A stretch of 64,000 nucleotides of DNA from Streptomyces sp. BK340 (GTDB lineage: Bacteria > Actinomycetota > Actinomycetes > Streptomycetales > Streptomycetaceae), in assembly GCF_007827595.1 (NCBI RefSeq), contig NZ_VISR01000013.1, forward strand, positions 124,001 to 188,000, in the 5' to 3' direction. The translations under genes and the position numbers were made by a program. Each line of letters starts with the position of its first letter. Position 1 is the stretch's first letter. The notes beneath the pieces were generated by a model. That model saw nothing but the letters and a program-made list of their open reading frames with translations, was not told the origin of the DNA and made no database searches. Shown piece by piece: positions 7,453-15,285 of the stretch.

Positions 7453-9021
7453 ATGGACGCGTGCACCCTCGGCGACCTCCTGGACGTCGTCGGCGGCCCC
7501 GCCCTGCACCTGCACACCGCCCCCGCCGGGCAGGGCGTACCGGTCACCGAGGCGGTGCTCCACGACGGCCGGACCCCCCTCCCCCGGCTGCCCGGCGGGC
7601 TGCTGCTGGCGGTCGGGGTGCCGGCGGCGCAGGCGGGTCCCCTGGTGCGGGCGGCGGCGGAGGCCGGGCTGACCGGTGTCGTGGTGCGGGGCCCGGACGG
7701 GCCGGTCGAGGAGGCGGAGGCGCACGGCGTCGCACTGCTGTCGGTCGCCGAGGACGCCGCCTGGCACCAGGTGCACCTGCTGCTGGCCTCGGCCATCGGC
7801 GCGCGGCCCGCCACCGCCTCCGACACCGGCCTCGGTGATCTGTTCGCGCTGGCCGACGCGATCGCGGCGGGCACCGGCGGGGCCACGGCGATCGAGGACC
7901 CGCGGCAGCGGATCCTCGCCTACTCGACCGTCCCCGGGCAGCAGGTGGACGAGGACCGGCGGCAGGGCATCCTCGGCCTGCAGGTGCCGCCCAGCGCGGA
8001 GAACACCGAGCAGTACCGGCGGCTGTTCGCGGCCGACCGGCCGGTGCGGCTGCCCGCGCTGACCGGCTCGGGCCTGCCCCGGCTCGCGATGCCGGTGCGG
8101 GCCGGCGGGGAGACGCTCGGCTCCGTCTGGGTGATCGACGGCGGCTCGCTCGCCCCCGACGCCGAGGACACCCTCGTGCAGGGCGCCTCCACGGCCGCCC
8201 TGCTCCTGCTCCGGGCCCGCGCGGCGCGCGAACTGGCCCGGCACCGGGGCAGCGATCTGCTGCGCCGCCTACTGGAGGGCACGACGGACGCGCCGACGGC
8301 CGCCCAGCGGCTCGGTGTCACGGGGCCGGCCCGGGTGGCCGCGTTCGTGCTGGACTCCGCAGCGAGCGTCCCGGACGCCGAACGGACGGCGCTGCGCCTG
8401 CTGGACGTCGTACGCCTGCAGTGCGAGGCGCGCTACGGGCGGCACGCGTGCGTGCTGGTGGACGGGGTGGTGTACGCGGTGCTCCCGGCTGAAGCGCCCC
8501 GGAGGCGAACAGACGGACACAGCCATCGGACGCTGGCCGAGGACATCGTCGGGCGGGCCGGACAGGCGCTGCGGGTGCCGGTGCGGGCGGCGCTGGGCGA
8601 GGTGGTGCCGGACGCGGCCGGCCTCGCGGACTCCCGGGCGGACGCGGACCTGGTGCTGCGGGTGCTGGACGCGGAGCTGCCGGTCGCCACGGTGGACGAG
8701 GTGCGCCCGCGCGTGACACTGCTGCGGCTCGCCGAAGTGATGGGCGAGCGGCGGGAGCTGAGCGCGGGCGCGTGGCGGCGGGTGCTGGCGTACGACGCCG
8801 CGAACGGCACGGAGTACGCCCGCACTCTGGTGTGCTGGTTCGACGCGGGCTGCGACATGGCGGGCGCTGCCAAGCTGCTCGCCGTGCACCCCAACACCTG
8901 CCGCTACCGGCTCAGACAACTCCAGCAGCACGCCGGGGTCGACCTGGACGACCCCGACGAACGGCTGGTGCTGTGGCTTCAGTTGAGGGCGCTGGCCGGG
9001 CTCAGCGGAGCCACCGCCTGA
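7453..9021 (+). CDS. PucR-family transcriptional regulator
   Basis: A 522-residue protein starting at ATG after GCGAGGA. The N-terminus (TLGDLLDVVGGPALHLHTAP onward) is the PucR ligand-sensing domain, followed by GAF/GGDEF-like linker regions. The C-terminal helix-turn-helix (DMAGAAKLLAVHPNTCRYRLRQL) is the diagnostic PucR/CdaR domain. Such proteins usually activate catabolic genes for purines, amino acids or sugar acids when their substrate is present. It lies between the racemase/acyltransferase pair and the deacylase/permease pair, both on the other strand, so it probably controls the whole module. Its last 20 bp overlap the convergent M20 gene. Confidence 0.9.
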   Translation: MDACTLGDLLDVVGGPALHLHTAPAGQGVPVTEAVLHDGRTPLPRLPGGLLLAVGVPAAQAGPLVRAAAEAGLTGVVVRGPDGPVEEAEAHGVALLSVAEDAAWHQVHLLLASAIGARPATASDTGLGDLFALADAIAAGTGGATAIEDPRQRILAYSTVPGQQVDEDRRQGILGLQVPPSAENTEQYRRLFAADRPVRLPALTGSGLPRLAMPVRAGGETLGSVWVIDGGSLAPDAEDTLVQGASTAALLLLRARAARELARHRGSDLLRRLLEGTTDAPTAAQRLGVTGPARVAAFVLDSAASVPDAERTALRLLDVVRLQCEARYGRHACVLVDGVVYAVLPAEAPRRRTDGHSHRTLAEDIVGRAGQALRVPVRAALGEVVPDAAGLADSRADADLVLRVLDAELPVATVDEVRPRVTLLRLAEVMGERRELSAGAWRRVLAYDAANGTEYARTLVCWFDAGCDMAGAAKLLAVHPNTCRYRLRQLQQHAGVDLDDPDERLVLWLQLRALAGLSGATA

Positions 9022-10057
9022 GCCGCTCCTCGCACTGCCGCAGGTGCTCCACGGGCACGTACTCGCCCGCCGTGTGGGCCAGCGACGGGTCCCCGGGGCC
9101 GTAGTTGAGCGCGGGCACGCCGAGCGCGGCGAACCGGGCCACGTCCGTCCAGCCGAGCTTGGGCCGGGGCTCGGCGCCGAGCGCGGCGACCAGGCCGCCG
9201 ACCCGGTCCAGCCGGGGCAGGGCCCCCGCGACGACCTCGGTGACCCGCACCTCGTACTCCGGGAACAGCCCGCGCACGTACGCCTCCGCCTCCTCGGGCG
9301 AACGACTGGGTGCGAAGCGGCAGTTGACGGTGACGACGCATTCGTCCGGTACGACGTTCCCGGCGACCCCGGCGCGCACCGCGACCGCGCTCAGCCCCTC
9401 CCGGTACTCCAGTCCGTCCACGACGACCCGCTCGGGCGTGTGCTCGTCGAGCCGCTGGAGCACCCGGGCGGCCTTGTGGGCGGCGTTGACGCCACGCCAG
9501 GCGCGGGCGGTGTGGGCGCGGGCGCCCTTCACGACGATGTCGGCGGTGAGGATGCCCTGGCAGCCGGCCTCGACGCCGGCGTCGGAGGGCTCCATGAGGA
9601 TCGCCAGACCGGCCTCCTCCAGCAGCTCCGGCCGCGCGGCGCCGATCCGGGCGAGCCCGTTGCGCTCCCCCTCGACCTCCTCGCACTCGTAGAAGACGTA
9701 GGTGAGGTCGCGGACGGGCGCGGGGACGGTCGCGGCGATCCGCAGCGCCACCGCCACCCCGCCCTTCATGTCGCAGGCGCCGAGCCCGTGGACGCGCCCG
9801 CCGTCGAGCCGTGAGGGCAGGTTCCCGGCGGCGGGGACGGTGTCCAGGTGACCGGCCAGCAGGGCGCGTTCGGGCCGGCCGAGGGTGGTGCGGGCGACGA
9901 CGGAGTCGCCGACCCGGTCGACGGTGAGGTGGGGCAGGGCGCGCAGGGCCGTCTCCACGGCGTCCGCGATCCGCCGCTCCTCTCCGCTCTCGGAGGGGAG
10001 GTCGACCAGGGCCCGGGTGAGCGTGACGACGTCGGTGGTGAGATCGAGAGCGGTCAT
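9002..10057 (-). CDS. M20 zinc deacylase, DapE/ArgE-like
   Basis: A 351-residue metallopeptidase-family enzyme. Predicted zinc ligands and catalytic residues are H70 and D72 (AGHLDTVPA), D96 (GACDMKGG), E126/E127 (ECEEVEG), E156 (MEPSD) and the late His in LAHTAGEY. Overall it resembles actinobacterial succinyl-diaminopimelate desuccinylase. The surrounding racemase and acyltransferase point instead to cleavage of N-succinyl (or N-acyl) L-amino acids, the final step of the deracemisation pathway. The start ATG overlaps the permease stop (ATGA). A biosynthetic DapE role cannot be excluded, though DapE is normally encoded elsewhere in Streptomyces. Confidence 0.88.
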   Translation of the reverse strand: MTALDLTTDVVTLTRALVDLPSESGEERRIADAVETALRALPHLTVDRVGDSVVARTTLGRPERALLAGHLDTVPAAGNLPSRLDGGRVHGLGACDMKGGVAVALRIAATVPAPVRDLTYVFYECEEVEGERNGLARIGAARPELLEEAGLAILMEPSDAGVEAGCQGILTADIVVKGARAHTARAWRGVNAAHKAARVLQRLDEHTPERVVVDGLEYREGLSAVAVRAGVAGNVVPDECVVTVNCRFAPSRSPEEAEAYVRGLFPEYEVRVTEVVAGALPRLDRVGGLVAALGAEPRPKLGWTDVARFAALGVPALNYGPGDPSLAHTAGEYVPVEHLRQCEERLRRWLR

Positions 10058-11505
10058 GCGGGGTCCTCGTGCGGTGCGTCGAGCTTGGAGTGCCGGATGC
10101 CGTAGAGGCCGTAGATCACGAGCCCGGCCGCCATCCACACCCCGAAGGCGATCCAGGTGCCGGCGCCCAGGCTGAACAGCATGTAGACGCAGAACCCGAC
10201 ACCGAGCAGCGGCGTGAGCGGCGAGAGCGGGACCCGGAAGGAGCGCGGCGTGCCCGGGCTGCGCCGGCGCAGGATGACGACGGCCAGGTTGACCAGCATG
10301 AACGCGAAGAGCGTGCCGATGCTGGTGGCGTCGGCGAGGCTGCCGAGCGGGACGAGGGCGGCGAGTACGGCGATGAAGCCGGAGACGATGACGGTGTTGG
10401 CGCGCGGCACCCCGGTACGCGGGTGGACCCGGGCGAACAGCGGCGGCACCAGTCCGTCCCGGGCCATCGCGAACAGGATGCGGATCTGCCCGTACTGCAC
10501 GGTGAGCACCACGCTGGTGGTGGCGACGACGGCCCCGATCGACAGCAGGACCGGCCACAGGTTCCCGCCCCCGACGGACCGCACGAGGACCTGGCTCAGG
10601 GTCGCCTCGGTCCCCGCGAACTGCTTCCACGGCATGGCACCGAGCGCGGCCACGGCGACGAGGACGTACAGGGCGGTGACGAGGACGAGGGAGAGGATGA
10701 TCGCGCGCGGCAGGTCCCGCTGGGGGTTCCTGGCCTCCTCACCGGCCGTCGACGCGGCGTCGAAGCCGATGTAGGAGAAGAAGAGGGAGGCCGCCCCGGC
10801 GCTCATGCCTGCGGCGCCGAGCGGGAAGAGGGGGTGGAAGTTCCCGGCGCGGAAGGCGGTGAAGGCGACGGCGCAGAACATCACCAGCGCGGCGATCTTG
10901 ACGCCGACCATGACGGTGTTGGCGACCGCGCTCTCCCTGGCCCCGCGCAGCAGCACGACCATGGCGAGTACGACGATGAGGGCGGCCGGGATGTTCAGGG
11001 TGCCCCCGAGTCCGGGCGGGGCGCTGAGCGAGTCGGGCAGGGTGACGCCGAAGACCAGGTCGAGCAGCTCGTTGACGTACTGCCCCCAGCCCACGGCCAC
11101 GGCGGCCACGGACACCCCGTACTCCAGGATCAGACACCACCCGCACACCCAGGCGACCAGCTCGCCGAGGGTGGCGTAGGCGTAGCTGTACGACGATCCC
11201 GATCCGGGGATCATGCCGGCCAGCTCGGCGTACGAGAGCGCCGAGAACAGGGCGGTCACTCCGGCGAGCACGAACGACACGACGATCGCGGGACCGGCCT
11301 CGGGGACGGCTTCCCCGAGCACGACGAAGATGCCGGTACCGAGTGTGGCCCCCACGCTGAGCAGCGTGAGCTGGGCGACTCCCATGGTCCGCCGGAGCGG
11401 ACTGGCAGCGGCCTCGCCCACGAGCGTGCCGACGGCCTGCCGCCGGGTGAGCCTGTTCTTCCCTGTCCGTCCCTCGGCCTGTGGCCTGGTCCCGACTCTT
11501 TCCAC
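10054..11505 (-). CDS. APC-family amino-acid permease
   Basis: A 483-residue protein of about 12 membrane helices, of the cationic amino-acid transporter/LysP-like APC type. Recognisable elements are helix 1 with the substrate loop GATLGTGIFVVLGEA, then SYAELAGMIPGSGSSYSYAY, and FFSYIGFDAASTAGEEARNPQRDLP. The GTG start has GGAGGGAG about seven bases upstream; the frame extends further but without a ribosome site. It is the first gene of a pair with the M20 deacylase (4-bp overlap) and probably supplies the amino acids processed by the module. Confidence 0.92.
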   Translation of the reverse strand: MERVGTRPQAEGRTGKNRLTRRQAVGTLVGEAAASPLRRTMGVAQLTLLSVGATLGTGIFVVLGEAVPEAGPAIVVSFVLAGVTALFSALSYAELAGMIPGSGSSYSYAYATLGELVAWVCGWCLILEYGVSVAAVAVGWGQYVNELLDLVFGVTLPDSLSAPPGLGGTLNIPAALIVVLAMVVLLRGARESAVANTVMVGVKIAALVMFCAVAFTAFRAGNFHPLFPLGAAGMSAGAASLFFSYIGFDAASTAGEEARNPQRDLPRAIILSLVLVTALYVLVAVAALGAMPWKQFAGTEATLSQVLVRSVGGGNLWPVLLSIGAVVATTSVVLTVQYGQIRILFAMARDGLVPPLFARVHPRTGVPRANTVIVSGFIAVLAALVPLGSLADATSIGTLFAFMLVNLAVVILRRRSPGTPRSFRVPLSPLTPLLGVGFCVYMLFSLGAGTWIAFGVWMAAGLVIYGLYGIRHSKLDAPHEDPA

Positions 11506-11581
11506 CGTGCCGCTCCCTCCGCATCGGGGCTGTATGGCCCTTGATGATGCGGAGGGGCGGTCAGCAGGGGGTGGGGGGAAC

Positions 11582-11621
11582 GGCCAAAGGTCGAGGTCCG
11601 CCATTGGCGGGATGGCCAAAG
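11582..11621. promoter_or_regulatory. paired GGCCAAAG motif upstream of the APC permease
   Basis: GGCCAAAG occurs at 11582-11589 and again at 11614-11621, 32 bp or about three helical turns apart. An inverted TTGGC lies between them. The same core (GGCCAAGG) occurs in the GNAT/PucR spacer. A dimeric activator could bind here; no binding is proven. Confidence 0.4.
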
Positions 11622-11687
11622 CACCGGTCCGACGGTGCCTAGGTGGCGAGCGGCACGCGCCGAAGGGGCGCGAGGCTGCGTCGATAT

Positions 11688-11743
11688 GCGGCTCCGCCGC
11701 GGTGGGGGTGCCCCCTGTTCGAGCGAAGCCGAGAACTGGGGGG
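11688..11743. repeat. nested Streptomyces-type palindromic mini-repeats
   Basis: A small hairpin GCGGCTCCGCCGC (11688-11700) is followed at once by a larger one, with GGGGGTGCCCCC and TTCGAGCGAAGCCGAGAA running into a closing GGGGGG run. The core CGAGCGAAGCCGAGA occurs again after murA at 29431. The flank after the second unit (GCGACCAGCC) looks like the continuation of the first, so one element may sit inside the other. The units lie between the permease and IclR genes and encode nothing. Confidence 0.65.
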
Positions 11744-11802
11744 AGCGACCAGCCCCCGCAGACCCGCGCCAGAGACCGGACGCACCCCGCCGAAAGCAGC
11801 GC

Positions 11803-12444
11803 TCAGCGCAGCGCTTCGGCGACTTCCCGCGCCGCGTCGACCACCCGCGGTCCCACCCGCTCCGGGACGGAGTCCGCGAGCATCACCACGCCCACACTGC
11901 CCTCGACACCCGTCACGCCGATGAGCGGCGCGGCGGCTCCGCTGGCCCCCGCCTCCAGCTCGCCGTGCGTCAGCGTGTAGCCGGGATCGGCGGACGGCGA
12001 CTGACGCGCGGAGAGAATCGCCCTGCCCGCGGCTCCCCGGTCCAGCGGATGCCGGAAACCGGCGCGGTAGGCCACGTGATAGTCCGTCCACGACGGCTCG
12101 ACGACAGCGACCGCCAGCGCCTCCGTCCCGTCCACCAGCGTCAGATGCGCCGTCGCCCCGATGTCCTCGGCGAGCGAGCGCAGCGCGGGCAGCGCGGCCT
12201 CCCGTACCAGCGGATGCACCTGCCGGCCGAGCCGCAGCACCCCGAGCCCGACCCGGGCTCGCCCGCCCAGATCACGGCGTACGAGTGCGTGCTGCTCCAG
12301 CGTGGCGAGCAACCGGTACACCACGGTCCGGTTCACGCCCAGTTTGTTGGAAAGCTCGGTGACGGTCAGGCCATGGTCCGTGTCGGCCAGCAACTTGAGG
12401 ACACGTAGTCCCCGGTCGAGCGTCTGGGATGTCTCCGCGGTCAC
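11803..12444 (-). CDS. IclR-family transcriptional regulator
   Basis: A 213-residue IclR protein. The winged helix is at residues 7-60 (TLDRGLRVLKLLADTDHGLT, then ELSNKLGVNRTVVYRLLATLEQH). The effector domain carries AYRAGFRHPLDRGAAGRAIL. The GTG start has AAGGAG eight bases upstream. Longer in-frame starts exist but run through non-conserved sequence. The effector domain is slightly short for the family. It stands alone; the 299 bp upstream hold its promoter. From memory, the S. coelicolor hppD repressor HpdR is an IclR protein encoded near hppD, so this gene is a candidate; that link is tentative. Confidence 0.88.
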   Translation of the reverse strand: MTAETSQTLDRGLRVLKLLADTDHGLTVTELSNKLGVNRTVVYRLLATLEQHALVRRDLGGRARVGLGVLRLGRQVHPLVREAALPALRSLAEDIGATAHLTLVDGTEALAVAVVEPSWTDYHVAYRAGFRHPLDRGAAGRAILSARQSPSADPGYTLTHGELEAGASGAAAPLIGVTGVEGSVGVVMLADSVPERVGPRVVDAAREVAEALR

Positions 12445-12743
12445 GACGCCCACTCCTTCGGCGGTGAGGTCGGCAGCCTCTGGGCGGCGGATGCGTGACC
12501 GAGTCCCGTCGGCGACGCGCTTCAGAGGCCGCCGATCGGCAGGACGGTCCGGCGGCTCCGGACCATGTCGCTTCACGGCTGCGCTCCGCGGCGGCGCTGC
12601 CACGGGGCGTGTGCGTAGCGGGACAGTAGCGAAGCCGGTTCGCTGAGCGGAAGTCTCCGTCCAGAATCCGGGCAAGGGTGGGGATGAACTGCCAGCATTC
12701 GTCCGCATACACGCACGGACGCGATACGCACACGGAGGTGGGG

Positions 12744-14543
12744 TCACCTCATACGGGTGGCCCACTCCTGGACCTTGGCGATCCGCTGCCGCAGCTGTCC
12801 CGCGGTCGCCTCCGCACTCGGCGGCCCCCCGCACACCCGCCGCAGCTCGGTGTGGATCACCCCGTGCGGCTTGCCGCTCTGGTGGACGTACGCGCTGACC
12901 ATCGTGTTGAGCTGCTTGCGCAGCTCCATCATCTCCTTGTGGCTGACCACCGGCCGCCGCTCGGCGGGCAGTTCGAGCAGGTCGGCCTCGGAGTCCGGCT
13001 TCTTGCGGCTGTGCGCGATCTGCCGGGCCTGCCGCTTCTGCAGCAGCAGCTGCACCTGCTCGGGCTCCAGCAGTCCGGGGATGCCGAGGTAGTCCTGCTC
13101 CTCCTCGCTCCCGGGGTGGGCCTGCATCCCGAACTCGGCGCCGTCGTACAGCACCCGGTCGAAGACGGCGTCGGACTCCAGCGCCTCGAACGGCAGCATG
13201 TCCTGCTCGCCGGTGTCCTCGTCCTGCTCCTTGTTCGCCTCGTCCATCTCCTTCTCGGACTCGGCGTACGGGTCCTCCTCACCCTCCTTCTTCGGCTTGT
13301 CGAGGGCGTGGTCCCGTTCCACCTCCATCTCGTTGGCGAAGGTGAGCAGGTCGGGGATGGTCGGGAGGAACACGGAGGCGGTCTCCCCGCGCCGCCGGGA
13401 CCGTACGAAACGCCCGACGGCCTGGGCGAAGAACAGGGGCGTGGAGATGGTGGTGGCGTACACCCCGACGGCGAGCCGCGGCACGTCGACGCCCTCGGAC
13501 ACCATCCGCACCGCGACCATCCAGCGGTCGTTGTTGCCGCTGAACTCGTCGATCCGGCCGGACGCGCCGGCGTCGTCGGACAGCACGAGCGTCGCCTTGG
13601 TCCCCGTGATCTCACGGATCAGCTTGGCGTAGGCGCGCGCGGACTCCTGGTCCGAGGCGATGACCAGCGCACCCGCGTCCGGGATGGCCTTCCTGACCTC
13701 GGTCAGCCGCTGGTCGGCGGCGCGCAGCACGCTGGGCATCCACTCGCCGCGCGGGTCGAGGGCGGTGCGCCAGGCCTGGCTGACGGCGTCCTTGGTCATG
13801 GGCTCGCCGAGCCGGGCGGCGATCTCGTCACCGGCCTTCGTGCGCCAGCGCATGTTGCCGCTGTAGCTGAGGAAGATCACCGGCCGGACGACATGGTCGG
13901 CGAGGGCGTTGCCGTACCCGTAGGTGTAGTCGGCGGCGGAGCGCCGGATGCCGGCGTTGTCCTCTTCGTACGTGACGAAGGGGATGGGGTTGGTGTCGGA
14001 CCGGAACGGCGTACCGGTCAGCGCGAGCCGGCGGGTCGCGGGCTCGAACGCCTCCAGGCACGCCTCGCCCCAGGACTTGGAGTCACCGGCGTGGTGGATC
14101 TCGTCGAGGATCACGAGCGTCTTGCGCTGCTCGGCCCGGTTGCGGTGCAGCATGGGGCGGACACCGACACCGGCGTACGTGACGGCGACCCCGTCGTAGT
14201 CCTTGCCGAGCGGGCCCGCGCTGTACTCGGGGTCGAGCTTGATCCCTATCCGCGCCGCGGCCTCGGCCCACTGCTTCTTCAGGTGCTCGGTCGGCGCGAC
14301 CACGGTCACCTGCTGCACGACATGGTGGTGCAGCAGCCAGGAGGCCAGGGTCAGCGCGAAGGTCGTCTTGCCGGCGCCGGGCGTGGCGACCGCGAGGAAG
14401 TCGCGCGGCTGCTCCTGGATGTACTTCTCCATCGCCCCCTGCTGCCAGGCACGCAGCTTGCTGGCGGTACCCCAGGGCGCGCGGCCCGGGAAGGCGGGCG
14501 AGAGATGGTGGGAGTGCGTCGAGGAAGCGGCGGTGGTAGTCAC
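12744..14543 (-). CDS. superfamily 2 DNA/RNA helicase
   Basis: A 599-residue DEAD/H-box-type helicase. Motif I is ATPGAGKTT (about residues 53-61), motif II is LDEIHHAG, motif III LTGTPF, and motif VI QAVGRFVRSRR. An acidic Glu/Asp-rich insertion lies around residues 395-430. The C-terminal 110 residues are helical and charged and include a stretch starting SHKEMMELRKQLNTMV. It resembles the RecB/XPB-like helicases that are single genes in most actinobacteria. The GTG start has GGAG closely upstream. No operon partner is seen. Confidence 0.9.
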   Translation of the reverse strand: MTTTAASSTHSHHLSPAFPGRAPWGTASKLRAWQQGAMEKYIQEQPRDFLAVATPGAGKTTFALTLASWLLHHHVVQQVTVVAPTEHLKKQWAEAAARIGIKLDPEYSAGPLGKDYDGVAVTYAGVGVRPMLHRNRAEQRKTLVILDEIHHAGDSKSWGEACLEAFEPATRRLALTGTPFRSDTNPIPFVTYEEDNAGIRRSAADYTYGYGNALADHVVRPVIFLSYSGNMRWRTKAGDEIAARLGEPMTKDAVSQAWRTALDPRGEWMPSVLRAADQRLTEVRKAIPDAGALVIASDQESARAYAKLIREITGTKATLVLSDDAGASGRIDEFSGNNDRWMVAVRMVSEGVDVPRLAVGVYATTISTPLFFAQAVGRFVRSRRRGETASVFLPTIPDLLTFANEMEVERDHALDKPKKEGEEDPYAESEKEMDEANKEQDEDTGEQDMLPFEALESDAVFDRVLYDGAEFGMQAHPGSEEEQDYLGIPGLLEPEQVQLLLQKRQARQIAHSRKKPDSEADLLELPAERRPVVSHKEMMELRKQLNTMVSAYVHQSGKPHGVIHTELRRVCGGPPSAEATAGQLRQRIAKVQEWATRMR

Positions 14544-14660
14544 GGTCTCCGTGGAAGGGGGGTCGGGCGGCGGCTACGTATGACAACCGGGCCACCCTAC
14601 CGGCGCCCCACCCCCGTCAACGCCCGGACGAGGCCGGGTCGCCCGTGGGTGGGACCCACG

Positions 14661-15035
14661 TCACAACTGCCGCAGCCGCCCCGCGATCTGCGGGAGGTCG
14701 CCGAGGTCGCCGGAGACCACGTCGATGACCAGGTCGTATGCGCTGGCCTGGTCGACGTCGGCGAGATCGACCCCGTCGCGGGCGAGGAACGTGGCCGTGG
14801 CCGGCCAGGCGGTGCGCTTGTTGCCGTCGACCAAGGGGTGGTTGGCGGCGAGGCCGTGCAAGAGGGCGGCGGCCTGCTCGTACGGGTCCTCGTAGGCGGC
14901 CGTACCGAACATCCGGGCGCGCGGACGGTGCACGGCGGAGGCCGGCAGCCCGGGCTCCCGGGCCTTCGGCGGCCGCCCGCCGAAGGCGAGCTCGGCGATG
15001 GCCGTGACGTCGGTGCAGGTGGGGTGGCGGCTCAT
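14661..15035 (-). CDS. doc: Fic/Doc-family toxin
   Basis: A 124-residue Doc-type protein. The Fic active-site loop is HPLVDGNKRTAW (His, Asn, Lys and Arg all present). Conserved AAALLHGLAANH and FLARDGVDL flank it. Doc proteins transfer phosphate or nucleotide groups to translation factors such as EF-Tu and stop growth. The start ATG overlaps the TGA of the upstream antitoxin frame (ATGA), the usual arrangement. The toxin frame is intact although the antitoxin frame is interrupted. Confidence 0.88.
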   Translation of the reverse strand: MSRHPTCTDVTAIAELAFGGRPPKAREPGLPASAVHRPRARMFGTAAYEDPYEQAAALLHGLAANHPLVDGNKRTAWPATATFLARDGVDLADVDQASAYDLVIDVVSGDLGDLPQIAGRLRQL

Positions 15036-15233
15036 TCGCCCGGCCTCCGCAGCAGGTCGGCGTGGCTCAGCGCGAGACGCTCGGCGTGGGTGCGCACGGC
15101 CGCCCCCCTCCTCGTCCGGATACCGGCGTACCGCCTCCAGCACCACCTCCTCGGTACGGCGTCCGGACGCGTCCGCGCGGTCGTCCAGCGCCTGCCGGAG
15201 GGCGCGGCCGAGGGAGAGGGTCAGCTCGTACAT
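15032..15233 (-). pseudogene. Doc-associated antitoxin, frameshifted at a G6 run
   Basis: The first 40 residues (MYELTLSLGRALRQALDDRA...) look like a ribbon-helix-helix antitoxin N-terminus. After DEEG the frame drifts into the toxin gene. Removing one base from the six-G run (C6 on the plus strand, 15103-15108) restores a 66-codon frame whose tail is VRTHAERLALSHADLLRRPGE. That frame stops at the TGA overlapping the doc start. The break is therefore a one-base insertion, a sequencing error, or a slippage site. Confidence 0.75.
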
Positions 15234-15285
15234 GCGGGAGGGCCAGGGCCCGGCGGCACCGCCAGGTGATCGATTTGCCGCGGGC

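Noticed and set aside
9002..10057. Calling the M20 enzyme the biosynthetic DapE of lysine/diaminopimelate synthesis
   Set aside because: Sequence allows it, but coupling to a permease and proximity to racemase and acyltransferase favour a catabolic deacylase, and no other dap genes are near.
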